From: Ascoidea rubescens DSM 1968
Taxonomy: Eukaryota; Ascomycota; Saccharomycetes; Ascoideales; Ascoideaceae
NCBI RefSeq assembly: GCF_001661345.1
Contig: NW_017962919.1
Span: forward strand, 62,001-126,000
Length of the DNA: 64,000 nucleotides
Reading direction: 5' to 3'
Position 1 is the stretch's first letter; each line of letters begins with the position of its first letter. Made by a program: the position numbers and the translations under genes. Below the pieces are notes generated by a model that saw only the letters and a program-made list of their open reading frames with translations, was not told the origin of the DNA and did not search any database. Of the stretch, positions 8,810-19,182 are shown one piece after another.

Positions 8810-10067
8810 TAACAATAACAATAATAATAATAACAATAATAATAATAACCTGAATAATTATAACAGCCGTATTGGCAATAACATTAATAATAATATTAAT
8901 GTGAATATGAATACGAATATGAATATGAACTATATCAACAATAGAAATAACCAAAATCAATTTATTAAAAATAAAAGAGTAGAAATAAAGCCCTTGAAGG
9001 TTCAAAAATCTAAACCAGCTAAACCTGTTAAGGTAAAACCACCAAAGGAAGAAAAGCTTACTTCATTTCAAGAAAGATATTTAAACAATGCCGATTTGGT
9101 TTTTGAATTTTTTGAAAATGCAAATTTCAGATTACATTTACCCAAAGATGCGATTGTAGAAGTGATTGGTGACTCTGAAAATGATCAAGAATTTAAAATG
9201 AGCTTTTCATATCTTTTAATTGTAGATGAAACATCTGTTGAAAATTTCAATAGAATGTGGAATGACGTTTTAGAAAAAAAAAATGATGAAAAAAAACAAT
9301 TGGAGGAAAAAAAGTTGCAAGAAAAACGATTATTAGAAAAGCAATCATTAGAAAAACAGAGACTGGAGGAGACTAATAAAGTAAAAGAGACTCAAAAAAT
9401 TGATCCAAGTGCTGGCACTTTGACTAAAATAGATAATGGTGAGATTAAAACTATTCAAGAAAATGATACTGGAAATGGGAAAGAAAACATTGGTGATGAA
9501 GATTCCAAACTTCCAGTGATACAAGAAGCTGATTTGAATGAAAACCAAAAGCTAGGTGATGAAACGACTGTAAAATCAGAAGTTGAAATCAAAGCTATCC
9601 CCAAACGTGCAAGAAAAAAAAGAGTGAATAGATACGGCAAAAGACGTAAAAGTTCGAGAATTGCGCAGTCATCTAAGGATCACCAGCTGGGGCAGGATAT
9701 TTATATTGAAGAACACCAACTTAAGGAGGAACGAAAAAAGAAAGAGAAATTGAACAAAGAACAAAAAGAAAAAGAAGCAGCTGAAAAGAGCAAAAAAGAG
9801 AAGATCATATATACTCCCTTTACGTTTCAGGTATTAAATATTCCTAAACGGTTTGTGCCAATTCTCAAAAACAGTGTCAACAAACCTGAGGAAGTGAAGG
9901 AAAAAATGAAATTAATATTCGAAAAAGGAGTAAGAACGCCTAAATGTTACTTGTGGTATCAGATTGATGGGTTCAAAGATGAAAAATTAGGAGAAGAATT
10001 AAGGCAAAAATTAGTTCATAATAGTTTAGCGATGGCAGCTAAAATCAAAAGAGGGACTAAGAACTAA
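6678..10067 (+). CDS. SWC3: Swc3, subunit of the SWR1 chromatin-remodelling complex
   Basis: Swc3 is a subunit of SWR1, which exchanges H2A for H2A.Z. Three blocks match yeast Swc3. N-terminal: RPFVLINNLP, then DHPLSIKDSAIFYNSL, then RDKMNKLFDC and GPHCFKIRLFILKNDKVE. Middle: QNLNAIARVDAELKPLMKTV. C-terminal: FTFQVLNIPKRFVPILKNSV and KCYLWYQIDGF. At 1129 residues it is much longer than the roughly 625 of S. cerevisiae. The excess is Asn/Gln/Ser-rich sequence (about residues 195-540 and 665-770), including a pure run of 34 Asn. A charged coiled-coil-like stretch (LEKKNDEKKQLEEKK) and an RARKKRVNRYGKRRK nuclear-signal-like patch lie near the C-terminus. The ATG at 6678 is the first in frame and precedes the conserved block by about 35 residues. 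Confidence 0.93.
8748..8849 (+). repeat. AAT/AAC trinucleotide tract coding 34 Asn in SWC3
   Basis: 34 consecutive asparagine codons, mostly AAT with scattered AAC, residues 691-724 of Swc3. The flanking codons are also Asn-rich. The AAC interruptions suggest an older, partly stabilised tract. Confidence 0.97.
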
Positions 10068-10437
10068 GTTGAAGATCAAGAAGCGAAAATAGCAAATTAT
10101 TTTGTGTTTTATGATTTTAAATTAATAACTTTTCAATTTTGTTTTTTTCTGTATAATTTATCGTTTTTCAAATTTTTTTACAAGTTTTCTTTTTCTTCTT
10201 GTTTTTTTTTTTGTTTTTGATTCGACTAAACATTGTATTATAATATAATTAGTTGTTAAAACTAGTTGGGTATGAAATTTAATTTGATGAATTTTTTTTC
10301 AATTTTATGAACAATCTTAATAAACAAATTTATAAGTGCGCAATTGCAGAAATGGAGGATTGAGCCGATTCATTAGGCAAGGTGATTTGAAATAAATTAA
10401 AAAGCTTGAGTGTAAATGTGAGGAGGTAAGTATATAA
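10068..10437. terminator. convergent 3' region between SWC3 and MDM10
   Basis: 370 AT-rich bases between two convergent genes, with T-runs near 10140-10220. It should carry both polyadenylation regions. No gene was found. Confidence 0.5.
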
Positions 10438-11916
10438 TCAAGAGCTATATTGAAAATGGAAACCAATTTGAGCGATTTCTGGCAAGGTAAAAGCAGAGTT
10501 ATTTGTATTAGTATTTATAGTATTAGTGGTATTAGTGGTATCACTAGTATTTGATTTAAGCAGGATATTTGCTTGAGTGAGAACATTATTATTTACAGGA
10601 GAGGTGAGCGAGTTTGAATAATTTGATTTACAAGGAATGAAGTTTTTAATGCTGATACCAAACTCAAATAAGAAATCTTTAAATTTACCTTCGTATAGCA
10701 AATTCAAGTTTCTGTCATTTAGACTTGTAGATAATTTTAGCAATTGTGAGAATTTCAAGTTTGAAAAGACGTTTTTGAAATTGGAAATATTTCTCTCAGT
10801 AAATGATTTATACTCGTTATTTGAGTCAAAGGTATTAGTATAAGTAGGTTGAGAATTTTTATCTGGGGAGTTGAGTAGTATTTTGTCAACTTCGTTTGAT
10901 ATGTTGCCATCGTATTTCCACAATTCGCAACCAAGAGATAGATTGCTTTCATAGGAGTAGACATTAAAATCAAATTTAGAAGAAAAAGTTGAGTTTAAGG
11001 AGGTCTTTACGGTGTAGGAGGACGTTAGATGGCCAATAATGGGGTTGCAGGTTAAAGTCATAGTCAAAGGTTTTCCAGTGTAGGTTGAGTATGTGGTGTA
11101 ACGTAAAGAAGAGGATAAACCTGGGGACATGTTCAAAATACCATACCATAATTCAGCGCCCATTGAGAACTTGGAATGGTTGTAGAACTTGTTGTGAGAG
11201 TCATTTAGATGATTAAATTCATTGATTAGCAGTTCTGAATTATTGAAGGCAGTATTTTGGTTTTGAATTCTCTTTTGAATTCTCTTTTGATTAGCGTCTT
11301 TGAAATAAGTGGAACCAAAATTGTACAAAAACCGTAAACCAATCAAGCTTTCGTTAGTAGAGTAAATTAGTTCTCTAGAATACTTCAAGGCGTTTTGCTG
11401 TAAGTACAAGGTCATGATGCCATTGTTCTTGAGGTTTTTGCTGCTCAAGCATTTGACTAGCAACTTTGTGTTGGAGGAGAACTTTTTGATGAATAGGGTT
11501 TCCAAGATGTTTCCAGGAAAGTACAATTTGCCATAGAGAAGCATTGGGTTCCTGTTTGAAGCAACGGAAGCAGTGTGGTCGGCGAGTTGTTTGTTCAACT
11601 GGTGCAAGGGCTGGATGAACTTGTAGTTCTGGATGGCGTCCTGCAACAAGACACCCTTGGAGCTGGCCACATTGTGCAAGTCGATGGAGGAGTATAGATA
11701 GGACAAGGAGCCATTGATGTAGTTGAAGTTGGAGAGGCCGAGCGAATTGGCAAAGTTGGGGCTGGACAAGGAGGAAATGCTGAACTTCAAGCCCTGGGGG
11801 AGCTTGAAGTCTATCAAGACGTCGGAGGAGGAGGTGATGCTGGGATACAAGTTATCCTCGTCCCACGCCACCGACGAGTCAAAGCAGCGCGTAACATATT
11901 CCATGTAGCCGAACAT
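10438..11916 (-). CDS. MDM10: Mdm10, mitochondrial outer-membrane beta-barrel (ERMES and SAM)
   Basis: Mdm10 is a 19-strand beta-barrel of the outer mitochondrial membrane. It anchors the ERMES ER-mitochondria tether and joins the SAM complex for Tom40 assembly. Conserved blocks read from the sequence: LIDFKLPQGLKFSISSLSSP, INGSLSYLYSS, LLYGKLYFPGNILETLFIKK, SLIGLRFLYNF, GAELWYGILNMSPGLSSSLR, TGKPLTMTLTCNPIIGHLTS, and the terminal beta-signal-like IAQIGFHFQYSS. The ATG at 11916 (MFGYMEYVTRCF) matches the family start; an open upstream extension to 12009 lacks similarity. The length is 492 residues, as expected. It is divergent from SLA2 with only 207 bases between starts. Confidence 0.95.
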   Translation of the reverse strand: MFGYMEYVTRCFDSSVAWDEDNLYPSITSSSDVLIDFKLPQGLKFSISSLSSPNFANSLGLSNFNYINGSLSYLYSSIDLHNVASSKGVLLQDAIQNYKFIQPLHQLNKQLADHTASVASNRNPMLLYGKLYFPGNILETLFIKKFSSNTKLLVKCLSSKNLKNNGIMTLYLQQNALKYSRELIYSTNESLIGLRFLYNFGSTYFKDANQKRIQKRIQNQNTAFNNSELLINEFNHLNDSHNKFYNHSKFSMGAELWYGILNMSPGLSSSLRYTTYSTYTGKPLTMTLTCNPIIGHLTSSYTVKTSLNSTFSSKFDFNVYSYESNLSLGCELWKYDGNISNEVDKILLNSPDKNSQPTYTNTFDSNNEYKSFTERNISNFKNVFSNLKFSQLLKLSTSLNDRNLNLLYEGKFKDFLFEFGISIKNFIPCKSNYSNSLTSPVNNNVLTQANILLKSNTSDTTNTTNTINTNTNNSAFTLPEIAQIGFHFQYSS

Positions 11917-12123
11917 TTGCAGCTGAACATTGAAAGCTGCATTGATGGTGCTTTCTTTCATCGCTGCAAACGCGATTATATCGTCGTCCCAATCGGGAAG
12001 CAGCCACAAGCACGCTTGGACCCACCGCGCTGGGCTGTGGATTAGGGGCTTTTGCGCTTTTCTTCAGCTTCACACCAAAGCACCACAAACAGCACAAACA
12101 GCACAAACAGCGCAAACATCACC
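11917..12123. promoter_or_regulatory. short divergent promoter MDM10/SLA2
   Basis: 207 bases between two divergent ATGs, GC-rich compared with other intergenic DNA. Next to the SLA2 start there is a CA-rich stretch with repeated ACAGCACAA units (about 12080-12115), an unstructured leader. Confidence 0.6.
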
Positions 12124-15100
12124 ATGAGCAGCATCTTCAACAGCGTCAAAAAGGCTACCTCGCTCGAGGAGTCGGCGCCCAAAAGGAAGCACGTCAGAAA
12201 CTGCATTGTCTACAGCTGGGACCACAAGGACTCCAAGGTCTTCTGGGACGACTTGCGACGACTCCCCATTTTGAACGATGAGGTCCAATCGTTTAAGGCC
12301 TTGATCCTCATCCACAAATTGCTCCAGGAGGGCCATCCAGTCTGTCTTAGAGACGCCTTGAGAAACATCAACTGGATTGATTCAGTGGGCAAGATTTATG
12401 GCAACACTGGCGATGGAATCAAGGGCTACGGTCGCTTGTTGAGGGAATATGTCGTGTTTTTGTTGAAGAAATTGAACTTCCACAAGATGTACAAGTCTTT
12501 CAATGGGGTCTTTGAGTACGAGGACTACATCTCTTTGCAAACCGTCAGCGATCCTAACGAGGGCTACGAGGCAATCTTGGAGTTGATGAATCTACAGGAC
12601 TCAATTGACGATTTTCAGAAACTAATCTTTGCCAGCATCTCCGATAACAAGAGATCAGAATGCAAAATTAGTGCCTTGGTTCCTTTGCTAACCGAATCCT
12701 ACGGTATCTACAAGTTTGTTACTTCAATGCTTAGGGCACTCTACAAAAGCTCAGATTCCTACGAGGCATTGCAACCCTTGAAAGCCAGATACGCCCAACA
12801 ACACTCCAGGTTGTATGAATTTTATGCTGATTGCATGGCTATCCGCTACTTGAGCTCCATAGTCACAGTCCCCAAGTTGAAATTCGATCCTCCAAGCATA
12901 GCTGAACCAAATAACGATTCAAGTCTAAACCTACCTCCAATTAGAGAAAAGACCCCCTCTCCAACAGTATCTTCCACTCCCCAACCTCCATCTCCAGAAC
13001 CTCAAAATTCCATCTTTGATGCTCAAAAATCAAGAGGCTTTGATGATGGTGCTGATGACAACGACATTTTTCCAAATGTTCAATCAAATTTCGCCAGCAT
13101 TTTTACAGCTCCAGAACCAATCCAAATTCAACCAATCCAACCAATTCAAACCGTCCAGCCAGTCATTGATCAACAACAACAGTACCAGCTCGTAGCTTCA
13201 CAGCAAAGAATAATTGATCTAGAATCACAACTATTCTCCATACAACAAAGATTCCAAGCTGACCAACTAATGCTACAACAATATGACTCAAAAGTTAAAG
13301 ACTTGGAAAGTCAACTCCAACTAGCATCTGACTACTCTTCAAAAACAAATAACGACAACTCCCAACTAATTGCAAATATGAACAACCAATTGTCAATTTG
13401 GAAGAAAAAATATGACTCCCTTGCAAAGTTATACTCAGAACTAAGAGAAGAACACTTGAAACTATTGTCCCAATTCAAAATCTTGCAAAAGAAAGCCGCC
13501 TCTGCTCAAGAAATTATAAATAAATCAAATAAATTAGAAAAAGATTTAGCCGCAAAAAACATAGAACTTGCCAACCTAATCAAACAAAGAGACGCCGCTA
13601 GAGTTGAACTTAGCAGAGTTAAAAATGACAACAACAACACTAGAAATAACCCAACCATTTTGTCCCTAGATAATGAAGTCAATTCCCTAAAGGAACAATT
13701 AATCGAAGAATCCGACAGATCCAACCAATACTTGATTGAAATTCATAATTATAAAGACCAAATTGATGCTCTACAAAATAAACTAAACTCAATCGACGAA
13801 CAATCCCTCAAATCAAGATTACTAGAAAAAGAAGACGATGTATTAATCCTACAACAATCCGTTGACGACACTTTGAACAAATTAGCCGAACTCCAAGATG
13901 AACATGAAATTCAACTAATTGCAATGGTAGATGAACAACTACATAAAGTTGGCGATATCATCGACATTGTACTAAGCACCGCTATTGAAAATATTAGAAA
14001 TGAAATCTTTGAATTGGATTCTCCTACTCCTGCAAAGCAAATTTCAACTCCATCCTATGCTTTATCTGTTTTAGAAAAATCCTCTTCCTCACTAAATGAT
14101 TTTACAACTCTATTTAATGATTTCTTAATTGATGGAGCAAACGGCGATCCCTCAGCAATTGTAATTTCAATTTATGATTTTTTCAATTCAATTTCAACTG
14201 TTATATCCACAGGAAAGAGCATTATCACCTTGACCAACGAAAAGGACTTGGGCCAAAATTTGTTTGACGATTATAAATACGTAGGGCAAGTTGTTATTGA
14301 TTTTTTAGAAAGTGTTAAATTGTCAGAACTAAGATTGTTAGAGACTGAAGAAGACAAGGCTGATAAAGTCATTGATGGCAATTTTTCAGTTAACAAAGCA
14401 ATAAAAGATTTGGAAGATAGTCTTGATAAATTAACTCCCAAATTAAAAATGCCTGAAAACCTTGATGAATTGGTTGATCAAAAGATTAATGATGCTGTCA
14501 ACTCTGTTATTGAAGGCTCAAAATTTTTAAATAAAATTATTGAAAACCCCGATAAATTAAAAGTTTCTTCTGTTGATATTCAAGTTAGTAAAGCAATTTT
14601 ATCATCAACCATTTTTTTAACTGATGCAATTAGTGCTTTATTACAAGCTGCTGCAAGATGTCAAGATGAAATTGCAAGCTCTGGAAAATACAAATCAAGA
14701 AATGAATTTTATAAGAAAAACAATAAATGGACACAAGGGTTAATATCAGCAGCTAACTCAGTTGCTACATCGACTAGTTATTTAATTAAAACTGCAGATG
14801 GTTTGATTAATAATTCAAACTCGTTTGAAGAATTGATTGTGGCATCAAATGGTGTGGTGTCTTCTACTGTTCAGTTAGTGGCTTCGTCGAAAGTTCGAAT
14901 TGCACAAATGTCTAAATCTCAAGATGATTTGGAACAAGCCGGTACTAAAGTTAACAGTGCTTCAAAGGCCTTGGTTAATAAAGTAAAGAGTTTATTAGGG
15001 TCTCAAGAACCCAAGGATAATGTTGACTATTCTAAATTCTCAGGACATCAATTAAAGACGACCGAAATGGAACAACAAATCGAGATATTGAAACTTGAAA

Positions 15101-15177
15101 ATGCACTCGATAATGCAAGGAAGAAATTAGGTCAAATCAGAATTTATTCGTATCATGATGATTCTGATGAAGAATAG
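12124..15177 (+). CDS. SLA2: Sla2/End4, endocytic adaptor linking clathrin coat and actin
   Basis: Sla2 (Hip1R-like) binds PI(4,5)P2 through its ANTH domain and F-actin through its THATCH (I/LWEQ) domain, coupling the membrane to actin in endocytosis. The ATG at 12124 (MSSIFNSVKK) is chosen over an upstream in-frame codon. The ANTH domain covers about residues 1-265 (HVRNCIVYSWDHKDSKVFWD). A Pro/Gln-rich linker with PEPIQIQPIQPIQ follows, then a coiled coil of about 360-620. The C-terminal actin-binding module (about 770-1000) has NKWTQGLISAANSVATSTSY and SKVRIAQMSKSQDDLEQAG. The length of 1017 residues is close to S. cerevisiae (968). GC falls from about half near the start to about one fifth near base 14550. 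Confidence 0.96.
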   Translation: MSSIFNSVKKATSLEESAPKRKHVRNCIVYSWDHKDSKVFWDDLRRLPILNDEVQSFKALILIHKLLQEGHPVCLRDALRNINWIDSVGKIYGNTGDGIKGYGRLLREYVVFLLKKLNFHKMYKSFNGVFEYEDYISLQTVSDPNEGYEAILELMNLQDSIDDFQKLIFASISDNKRSECKISALVPLLTESYGIYKFVTSMLRALYKSSDSYEALQPLKARYAQQHSRLYEFYADCMAIRYLSSIVTVPKLKFDPPSIAEPNNDSSLNLPPIREKTPSPTVSSTPQPPSPEPQNSIFDAQKSRGFDDGADDNDIFPNVQSNFASIFTAPEPIQIQPIQPIQTVQPVIDQQQQYQLVASQQRIIDLESQLFSIQQRFQADQLMLQQYDSKVKDLESQLQLASDYSSKTNNDNSQLIANMNNQLSIWKKKYDSLAKLYSELREEHLKLLSQFKILQKKAASAQEIINKSNKLEKDLAAKNIELANLIKQRDAARVELSRVKNDNNNTRNNPTILSLDNEVNSLKEQLIEESDRSNQYLIEIHNYKDQIDALQNKLNSIDEQSLKSRLLEKEDDVLILQQSVDDTLNKLAELQDEHEIQLIAMVDEQLHKVGDIIDIVLSTAIENIRNEIFELDSPTPAKQISTPSYALSVLEKSSSSLNDFTTLFNDFLIDGANGDPSAIVISIYDFFNSISTVISTGKSIITLTNEKDLGQNLFDDYKYVGQVVIDFLESVKLSELRLLETEEDKADKVIDGNFSVNKAIKDLEDSLDKLTPKLKMPENLDELVDQKINDAVNSVIEGSKFLNKIIENPDKLKVSSVDIQVSKAILSSTIFLTDAISALLQAAARCQDEIASSGKYKSRNEFYKKNNKWTQGLISAANSVATSTSYLIKTADGLINNSNSFEELIVASNGVVSSTVQLVASSKVRIAQMSKSQDDLEQAGTKVNSASKALVNKVKSLLGSQEPKDNVDYSKFSGHQLKTTEMEQQIEILKLENALDNARKKLGQIRIYSYHDDSDEE

Positions 15178-15733
15178 TTTAGCGAGTATTATTGATAGTT
15201 ACAAGCTAGCTATATATAATATCATCTTTTTTGTTTTTGTAGTTGTTTTATTTAGCTATTATTAGTTATAAGTTTAAAAATTTTTTTAATCAGTTTTTAA
15301 TTTTTGTTTTATTTTTAATTTTTGATTTAATTTTAGTTTTATGTAGTTTTATATTTTATAATAAAAACGTTAAAAATAGAATTTTTTTTGTATTATTTTA
15401 TTATTTTAGTTTTCTATTATTTTAAAATAGTATAGTATAAATACTGATGATATAATATTTGATGGTTGAATGGAGAATATTAAAATTAAATTAAATTAGA
15501 TAAGAATTATATAAATCTGAGTAAAAAGATCAATAAGAATGATTTTATTTAAAAGAATACAAATGCCCAGCATTTCAAGAGAAAAAAAAACCCAAATTTT
15601 AAGAAAGATTGAAAAGAGTGATTGAAAAAATAAAATCAAGTAAAGTAGAGTAAAGTTAATTAGAGTAAAATGAGTACAAAGTAGTTTTATGAGAAAAAGG
15701 AGACTATATTATAATAAAGATATTTCAATGAGA
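15178..15733. terminator. AT-rich convergent 3' region between SLA2 and MTM1
   Basis: 556 very AT-rich bases between convergent genes. A 60-codon open frame at 15243 is Phe/Ile/Leu-only low-complexity translation and is not supported. No RNA gene was seen. Confidence 0.5.
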
Positions 15734-16879
15734 TTAGTGAGATTGTTTATTTCCAAAGAATTTTTTTGAGATTTCATAGGTCGAAATCATTATAGCACAG
15801 GAGGGAGCAATTTTGAGAACTCTGGGAATTAAACCTATGTATAAGGCTGAAAAACCTTCATCCTTAACGATATTGGATAGGTATTTGAACATGGATTCCT
15901 TTTTTAGGATTATATTTGGATTTTGGTATTTTCGAACAAGCGGATTTGTTGAGTTTTTCAGGTTAAAGTCTTCATCGACTGAGACTTGTAATCTTGTTTT
16001 ACCAACATCAAATGGGTTTGTGAAAAAAGCAGCTATTGTTCCTGAGATTGAGCCACATAAAAAGGATCTGATAAAGACAGTTTCATTGGTATCGTTTTTC
16101 TTAAAATAGTCTAAATTGGACAATCTTTTTTTTGAAAATTCATAGGAAAACCAGTAGACAGCACTGAATGGGACGTCTCTGAATAAAGTCAATTCCAAAC
16201 CTCTGAATAGAGATTTTATTCCGTTTTTTTGAACCGAGGAGTAAGTGTCGCTTAATAAGTCTTTCAATAGGTTGTTATTGACTGCAGATTGATTTGAACG
16301 GGAGGGTATAGCCTGCAATTTTGTTTTTAGCAATTCCATTGGACTTATTATTGATACAGCTAAAGTTCTTGCAAAAGCACCGGATATAAGAGGATTTATG
16401 GATGGGTAGCGATCTTTGAGAGGAGAGTGATCTCTCAAGTATTCGTAGCCAGTGAAATAGATGATATTTGCAGGAACCGATATGATTAGAGCCAAAGAGA
16501 TGCCTCTCCAGAGCGATAGCAACCCTTCGTTTTTGTAGATGTAATTGAAAGCATCGAATGTGCCATTCAATTTCGACTGTCTCACCGCAAAGTAGCTCGA
16601 GCAATAGTCCTTTATGGAGGAATTGGAGGACTGCCAGAACAATGTTTTGTGTTGGCAGCAGACGTGCTTGGGCAAACCACAGTCCACTAGGGCAGATAAG
16701 GAGATGAGATGCTGCTGTTGCAATCTGATTCTCACGACATCAAATGGAGTTAGGATCATACAGGTCAATAGAGAGCCAGTGCAGGCACTGAGCATTCGCT
16801 GGGAGACAGTTAGAGTGGGAGAGACAGAGGGAGTGTCTTGTTTCAACGCAGGCAATAGGTCTTTCTTGTAGTCCAACAT
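15734..16879 (-). CDS. MTM1: Mtm1, mitochondrial carrier (SLC25A39/40 type)
   Basis: Mtm1 is an inner-membrane carrier needed for manganese delivery to Sod2. Its animal relatives SLC25A39/40 import glutathione. Three carrier signatures are present: LTPFDVVRIRLQ, ISPMELLKTKLQ and TNPFDVGKTRLQ. Mtm1-specific stretches include LWRGISLALIISVPANIIYF and FRDVPFSAVYWFSYEF. The ending PSCAIMISTYEISKKFFGNK is almost the yeast Mtm1 C-terminus. A Cys-bearing loop between helices 1 and 2 (CGLPKHVCC) fits the iron-sulfur/cysteine loop known in this subfamily. The ATG at 16879 (MLDYKKDLLPAL) gives 381 residues; an earlier non-ATG frame is ignored. Confidence 0.94.
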   Translation of the reverse strand: MLDYKKDLLPALKQDTPSVSPTLTVSQRMLSACTGSLLTCMILTPFDVVRIRLQQQHLISLSALVDCGLPKHVCCQHKTLFWQSSNSSIKDYCSSYFAVRQSKLNGTFDAFNYIYKNEGLLSLWRGISLALIISVPANIIYFTGYEYLRDHSPLKDRYPSINPLISGAFARTLAVSIISPMELLKTKLQAIPSRSNQSAVNNNLLKDLLSDTYSSVQKNGIKSLFRGLELTLFRDVPFSAVYWFSYEFSKKRLSNLDYFKKNDTNETVFIRSFLCGSISGTIAAFFTNPFDVGKTRLQVSVDEDFNLKNSTNPLVRKYQNPNIILKKESMFKYLSNIVKDEGFSALYIGLIPRVLKIAPSCAIMISTYEISKKFFGNKQSH

Positions 16880-17157
16880 CGTTAACGACTGGCGGAGTAT
16901 CTGGTAGTGTGGTGTCTGATAGCGTTTTGGGCAGAGGAAGAAGATCGAGAATAGCACAGACTAGAGATGTTTGAGATGTGAAAAGCTCGCGAAGAGCTCT
17001 TTATATACAGGAACCAGTGCGGCGGAACGAAGCCCGGCGCGACCACCGCTGCGGGAGCGGGGGGTCAAATAAGTCCAAAGAGGTTGGTTATCGAAGAGGT
17101 TGAAGAAGTGAGCAGATAAGGAGATGTTGGAGTGAAGTGAAGGAGTGCTGTTCAGGC

Positions 17158-18723
17158 TCAATTGGACTCTGAGGCAGCAGCCTGGGAGGCGTTTATCGCT
17201 AGCAACAACTGTCCCATCTCGAGCACCTGTTGGTCGTCGCCAAACTGGCCCACCACCTGGATTCCTATGGGCATCTGGTTGGCTGCTGACTTCCATGGCA
17301 CCACAATGGTTGGCAAGCCAGCAAGAGAAGCTGGCACTGTTAGCACGTCGTCGATGTACGAGTTCAACGAGCTTTCGCTGTCCTTCCTCAAGAAGTCCTC
17401 AAGCGTAGGAGCTGTTGATGTCGAAACTGGAAACATCAAGACGTCAATTTTATTATTGTTGGCTTTGTTTTCCCGTAATTGCTCTTTGCTCTCTTCTTCG
17501 GTGCTTGATAGCACATTTGGCACTTTGAACACTGAGTTGAACTGATTGATTAGTGATTTTCTCACCATGTTAGCTTTCAAGTAATTATTCTTAAAAGAGT
17601 CTGACGAAAGATTATATGTGCCTAGCAAGATTCTCTTTTGCACCTCCTTGCCAAATCCTTCACTTCTGGTTTCGGAAAATGGCCCAAACTCATCTTTTTT
17701 CTGGCTGGAGTCACTTCCATGACTTGCTTCACTGCTCTTTGAATGAAACCCATATCTCACTCCATCATATCTAGCTAGATTCGATGAGGCTTCTGCTAAC
17801 GCTAGAGTATAATAAACAGGCAATGAATTTTTAATTGAAGGTAGGGAAACAGGCCTGATAGTGTGGTTGATATTAAATAATGCTTCAATAGCTTCATTAA
17901 ATGACCTTGATACCTCCTCTGAAATGCCTTCGACATTTGTCTCTTGAATCAATCCAATACTCAATTTCTCATCTCTTTTTTTGGTTATCTCTTCAATTCT
18001 TTTTCTTAAATTATTCGATAACGATGTGGGATCTTTGGGATCATATTGGTTCAACTGTTCATATATGTCCTCGATTATCTTAATATCCTTCGACAATATC
18101 CCAACTGTATCAAAACTTTGAGCATACGCTATGACCCCCCATCTTGATATCCTGCCATAAGATGGCTTGAACCCAATTATCCCACAATAATGTGCAGGTA
18201 ATCTAATTGATCCTCCGGTATCTGTCCCAATTGAATAATCACAAACATCGTCTGTAACAATACTGGCTGCTCCACCAGAGGAACCACCTGTTATATGCGC
18301 TTGGTTTTTATATAGTGGGTTTGTAGTAGGTTCAAATATACTATTGGTGGTTCCAGATCCCATTCCAAATTGATCAAGGTTACTTTTTCCTATAACTATC
18401 GATTTCGTGAAGTTCTGCGAATCTTTCTGCGATCCCTTATTTGATCCTTCTAATATCGACACAACCGTAGCCTGAAATGGTGAAACATAGTTCTCCAATA
18501 TCTTTGAACCGCAAGTCGTTGCCTCCTCTGTAGTTACAATATTATCCTTGATTGAACATAAATAAGGAACTATCTTATTCTTTTGAAAATAATTTGTTGT
18601 TCTTTCTTTAAGCACATTTTCATCTCGAACCGATATCAATGAATTATATAGACTATTAGAATGTTTTATCCTATCTATTCTTGCCAAAATAGGTTTCAAG
18701 TTATTTGGAATTGACATTTTCAT
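17158..18723 (-). CDS. HER2: Her2, mitochondrial glutamyl-tRNA(Gln) amidotransferase subunit A
   Basis: Her2 (GatA) is the amidase subunit of the GatFAB enzyme that turns Glu-tRNA(Gln) into Gln-tRNA(Gln) in mitochondria. The amidase triad is visible: Lys59 in SIKDNI, Ser148 in GGSSGG and the nucleophile Ser172 in GTDTGGSIRLPAHYCG. The family blocks GIIGFKPSYGRISRWG and VPASLAGLPTIVVPW follow. It has 521 residues, somewhat longer than S. cerevisiae Her2 (464), with a polar Ser/Lys insertion near residues 325-355. Starts at 18723 (MKM) and 18717 are both possible. It is on the same strand as MTM1, 278 bases upstream of that gene's start. Confidence 0.94.
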   Translation of the reverse strand: MKMSIPNNLKPILARIDRIKHSNSLYNSLISVRDENVLKERTTNYFQKNKIVPYLCSIKDNIVTTEEATTCGSKILENYVSPFQATVVSILEGSNKGSQKDSQNFTKSIVIGKSNLDQFGMGSGTTNSIFEPTTNPLYKNQAHITGGSSGGAASIVTDDVCDYSIGTDTGGSIRLPAHYCGIIGFKPSYGRISRWGVIAYAQSFDTVGILSKDIKIIEDIYEQLNQYDPKDPTSLSNNLRKRIEEITKKRDEKLSIGLIQETNVEGISEEVSRSFNEAIEALFNINHTIRPVSLPSIKNSLPVYYTLALAEASSNLARYDGVRYGFHSKSSEASHGSDSSQKKDEFGPFSETRSEGFGKEVQKRILLGTYNLSSDSFKNNYLKANMVRKSLINQFNSVFKVPNVLSSTEEESKEQLRENKANNNKIDVLMFPVSTSTAPTLEDFLRKDSESSLNSYIDDVLTVPASLAGLPTIVVPWKSAANQMPIGIQVVGQFGDDQQVLEMGQLLLAINASQAAASESN

Positions 18724-18999
18724 TTACTCACTGATTCATTCTATAACTATTCCTAATATATAGCATAAATTATCTCAATCCTGTCCAAACTTTTCAACCG
18801 AATCGAAAACCCAAATCCACGCTTCAATTCGCTCACGCCGGGTTTTACTCTTACGCCGAAAATTAACTGGCCATCTCTTCTTGAACTATCTTTCATCAAG
18901 ATACTCTTCCTCAAACACTAATAACTAAATGCAATACTCTTTAGATTCTACGATAAATCAAGTGCAGACACTGAAACAAATAAATAAATTAATTAATTG

Positions 19000-19151
19000 A
19001 TAAAAAATTAGTTCATCAACTCTAAAAGAGAAACAAGAAAGATAAAAAAGAATAGCTGATAAAATCAAGTCTAGCAATTACAATGAATGATTGACTATTA
19101 ATGAATATTTGTGAAATCGGTTAAATGATAACACCACTGGCTTATAGTTAA

Positions 19152-19182
<31 letters not shown>

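Noticed and set aside
8598-9005. 135-codon Ile/Val-rich minus-strand frame
   Set aside because: It is the complement of the Asn codon tract of SWC3 (AAT read as ATT); artefactual composition.
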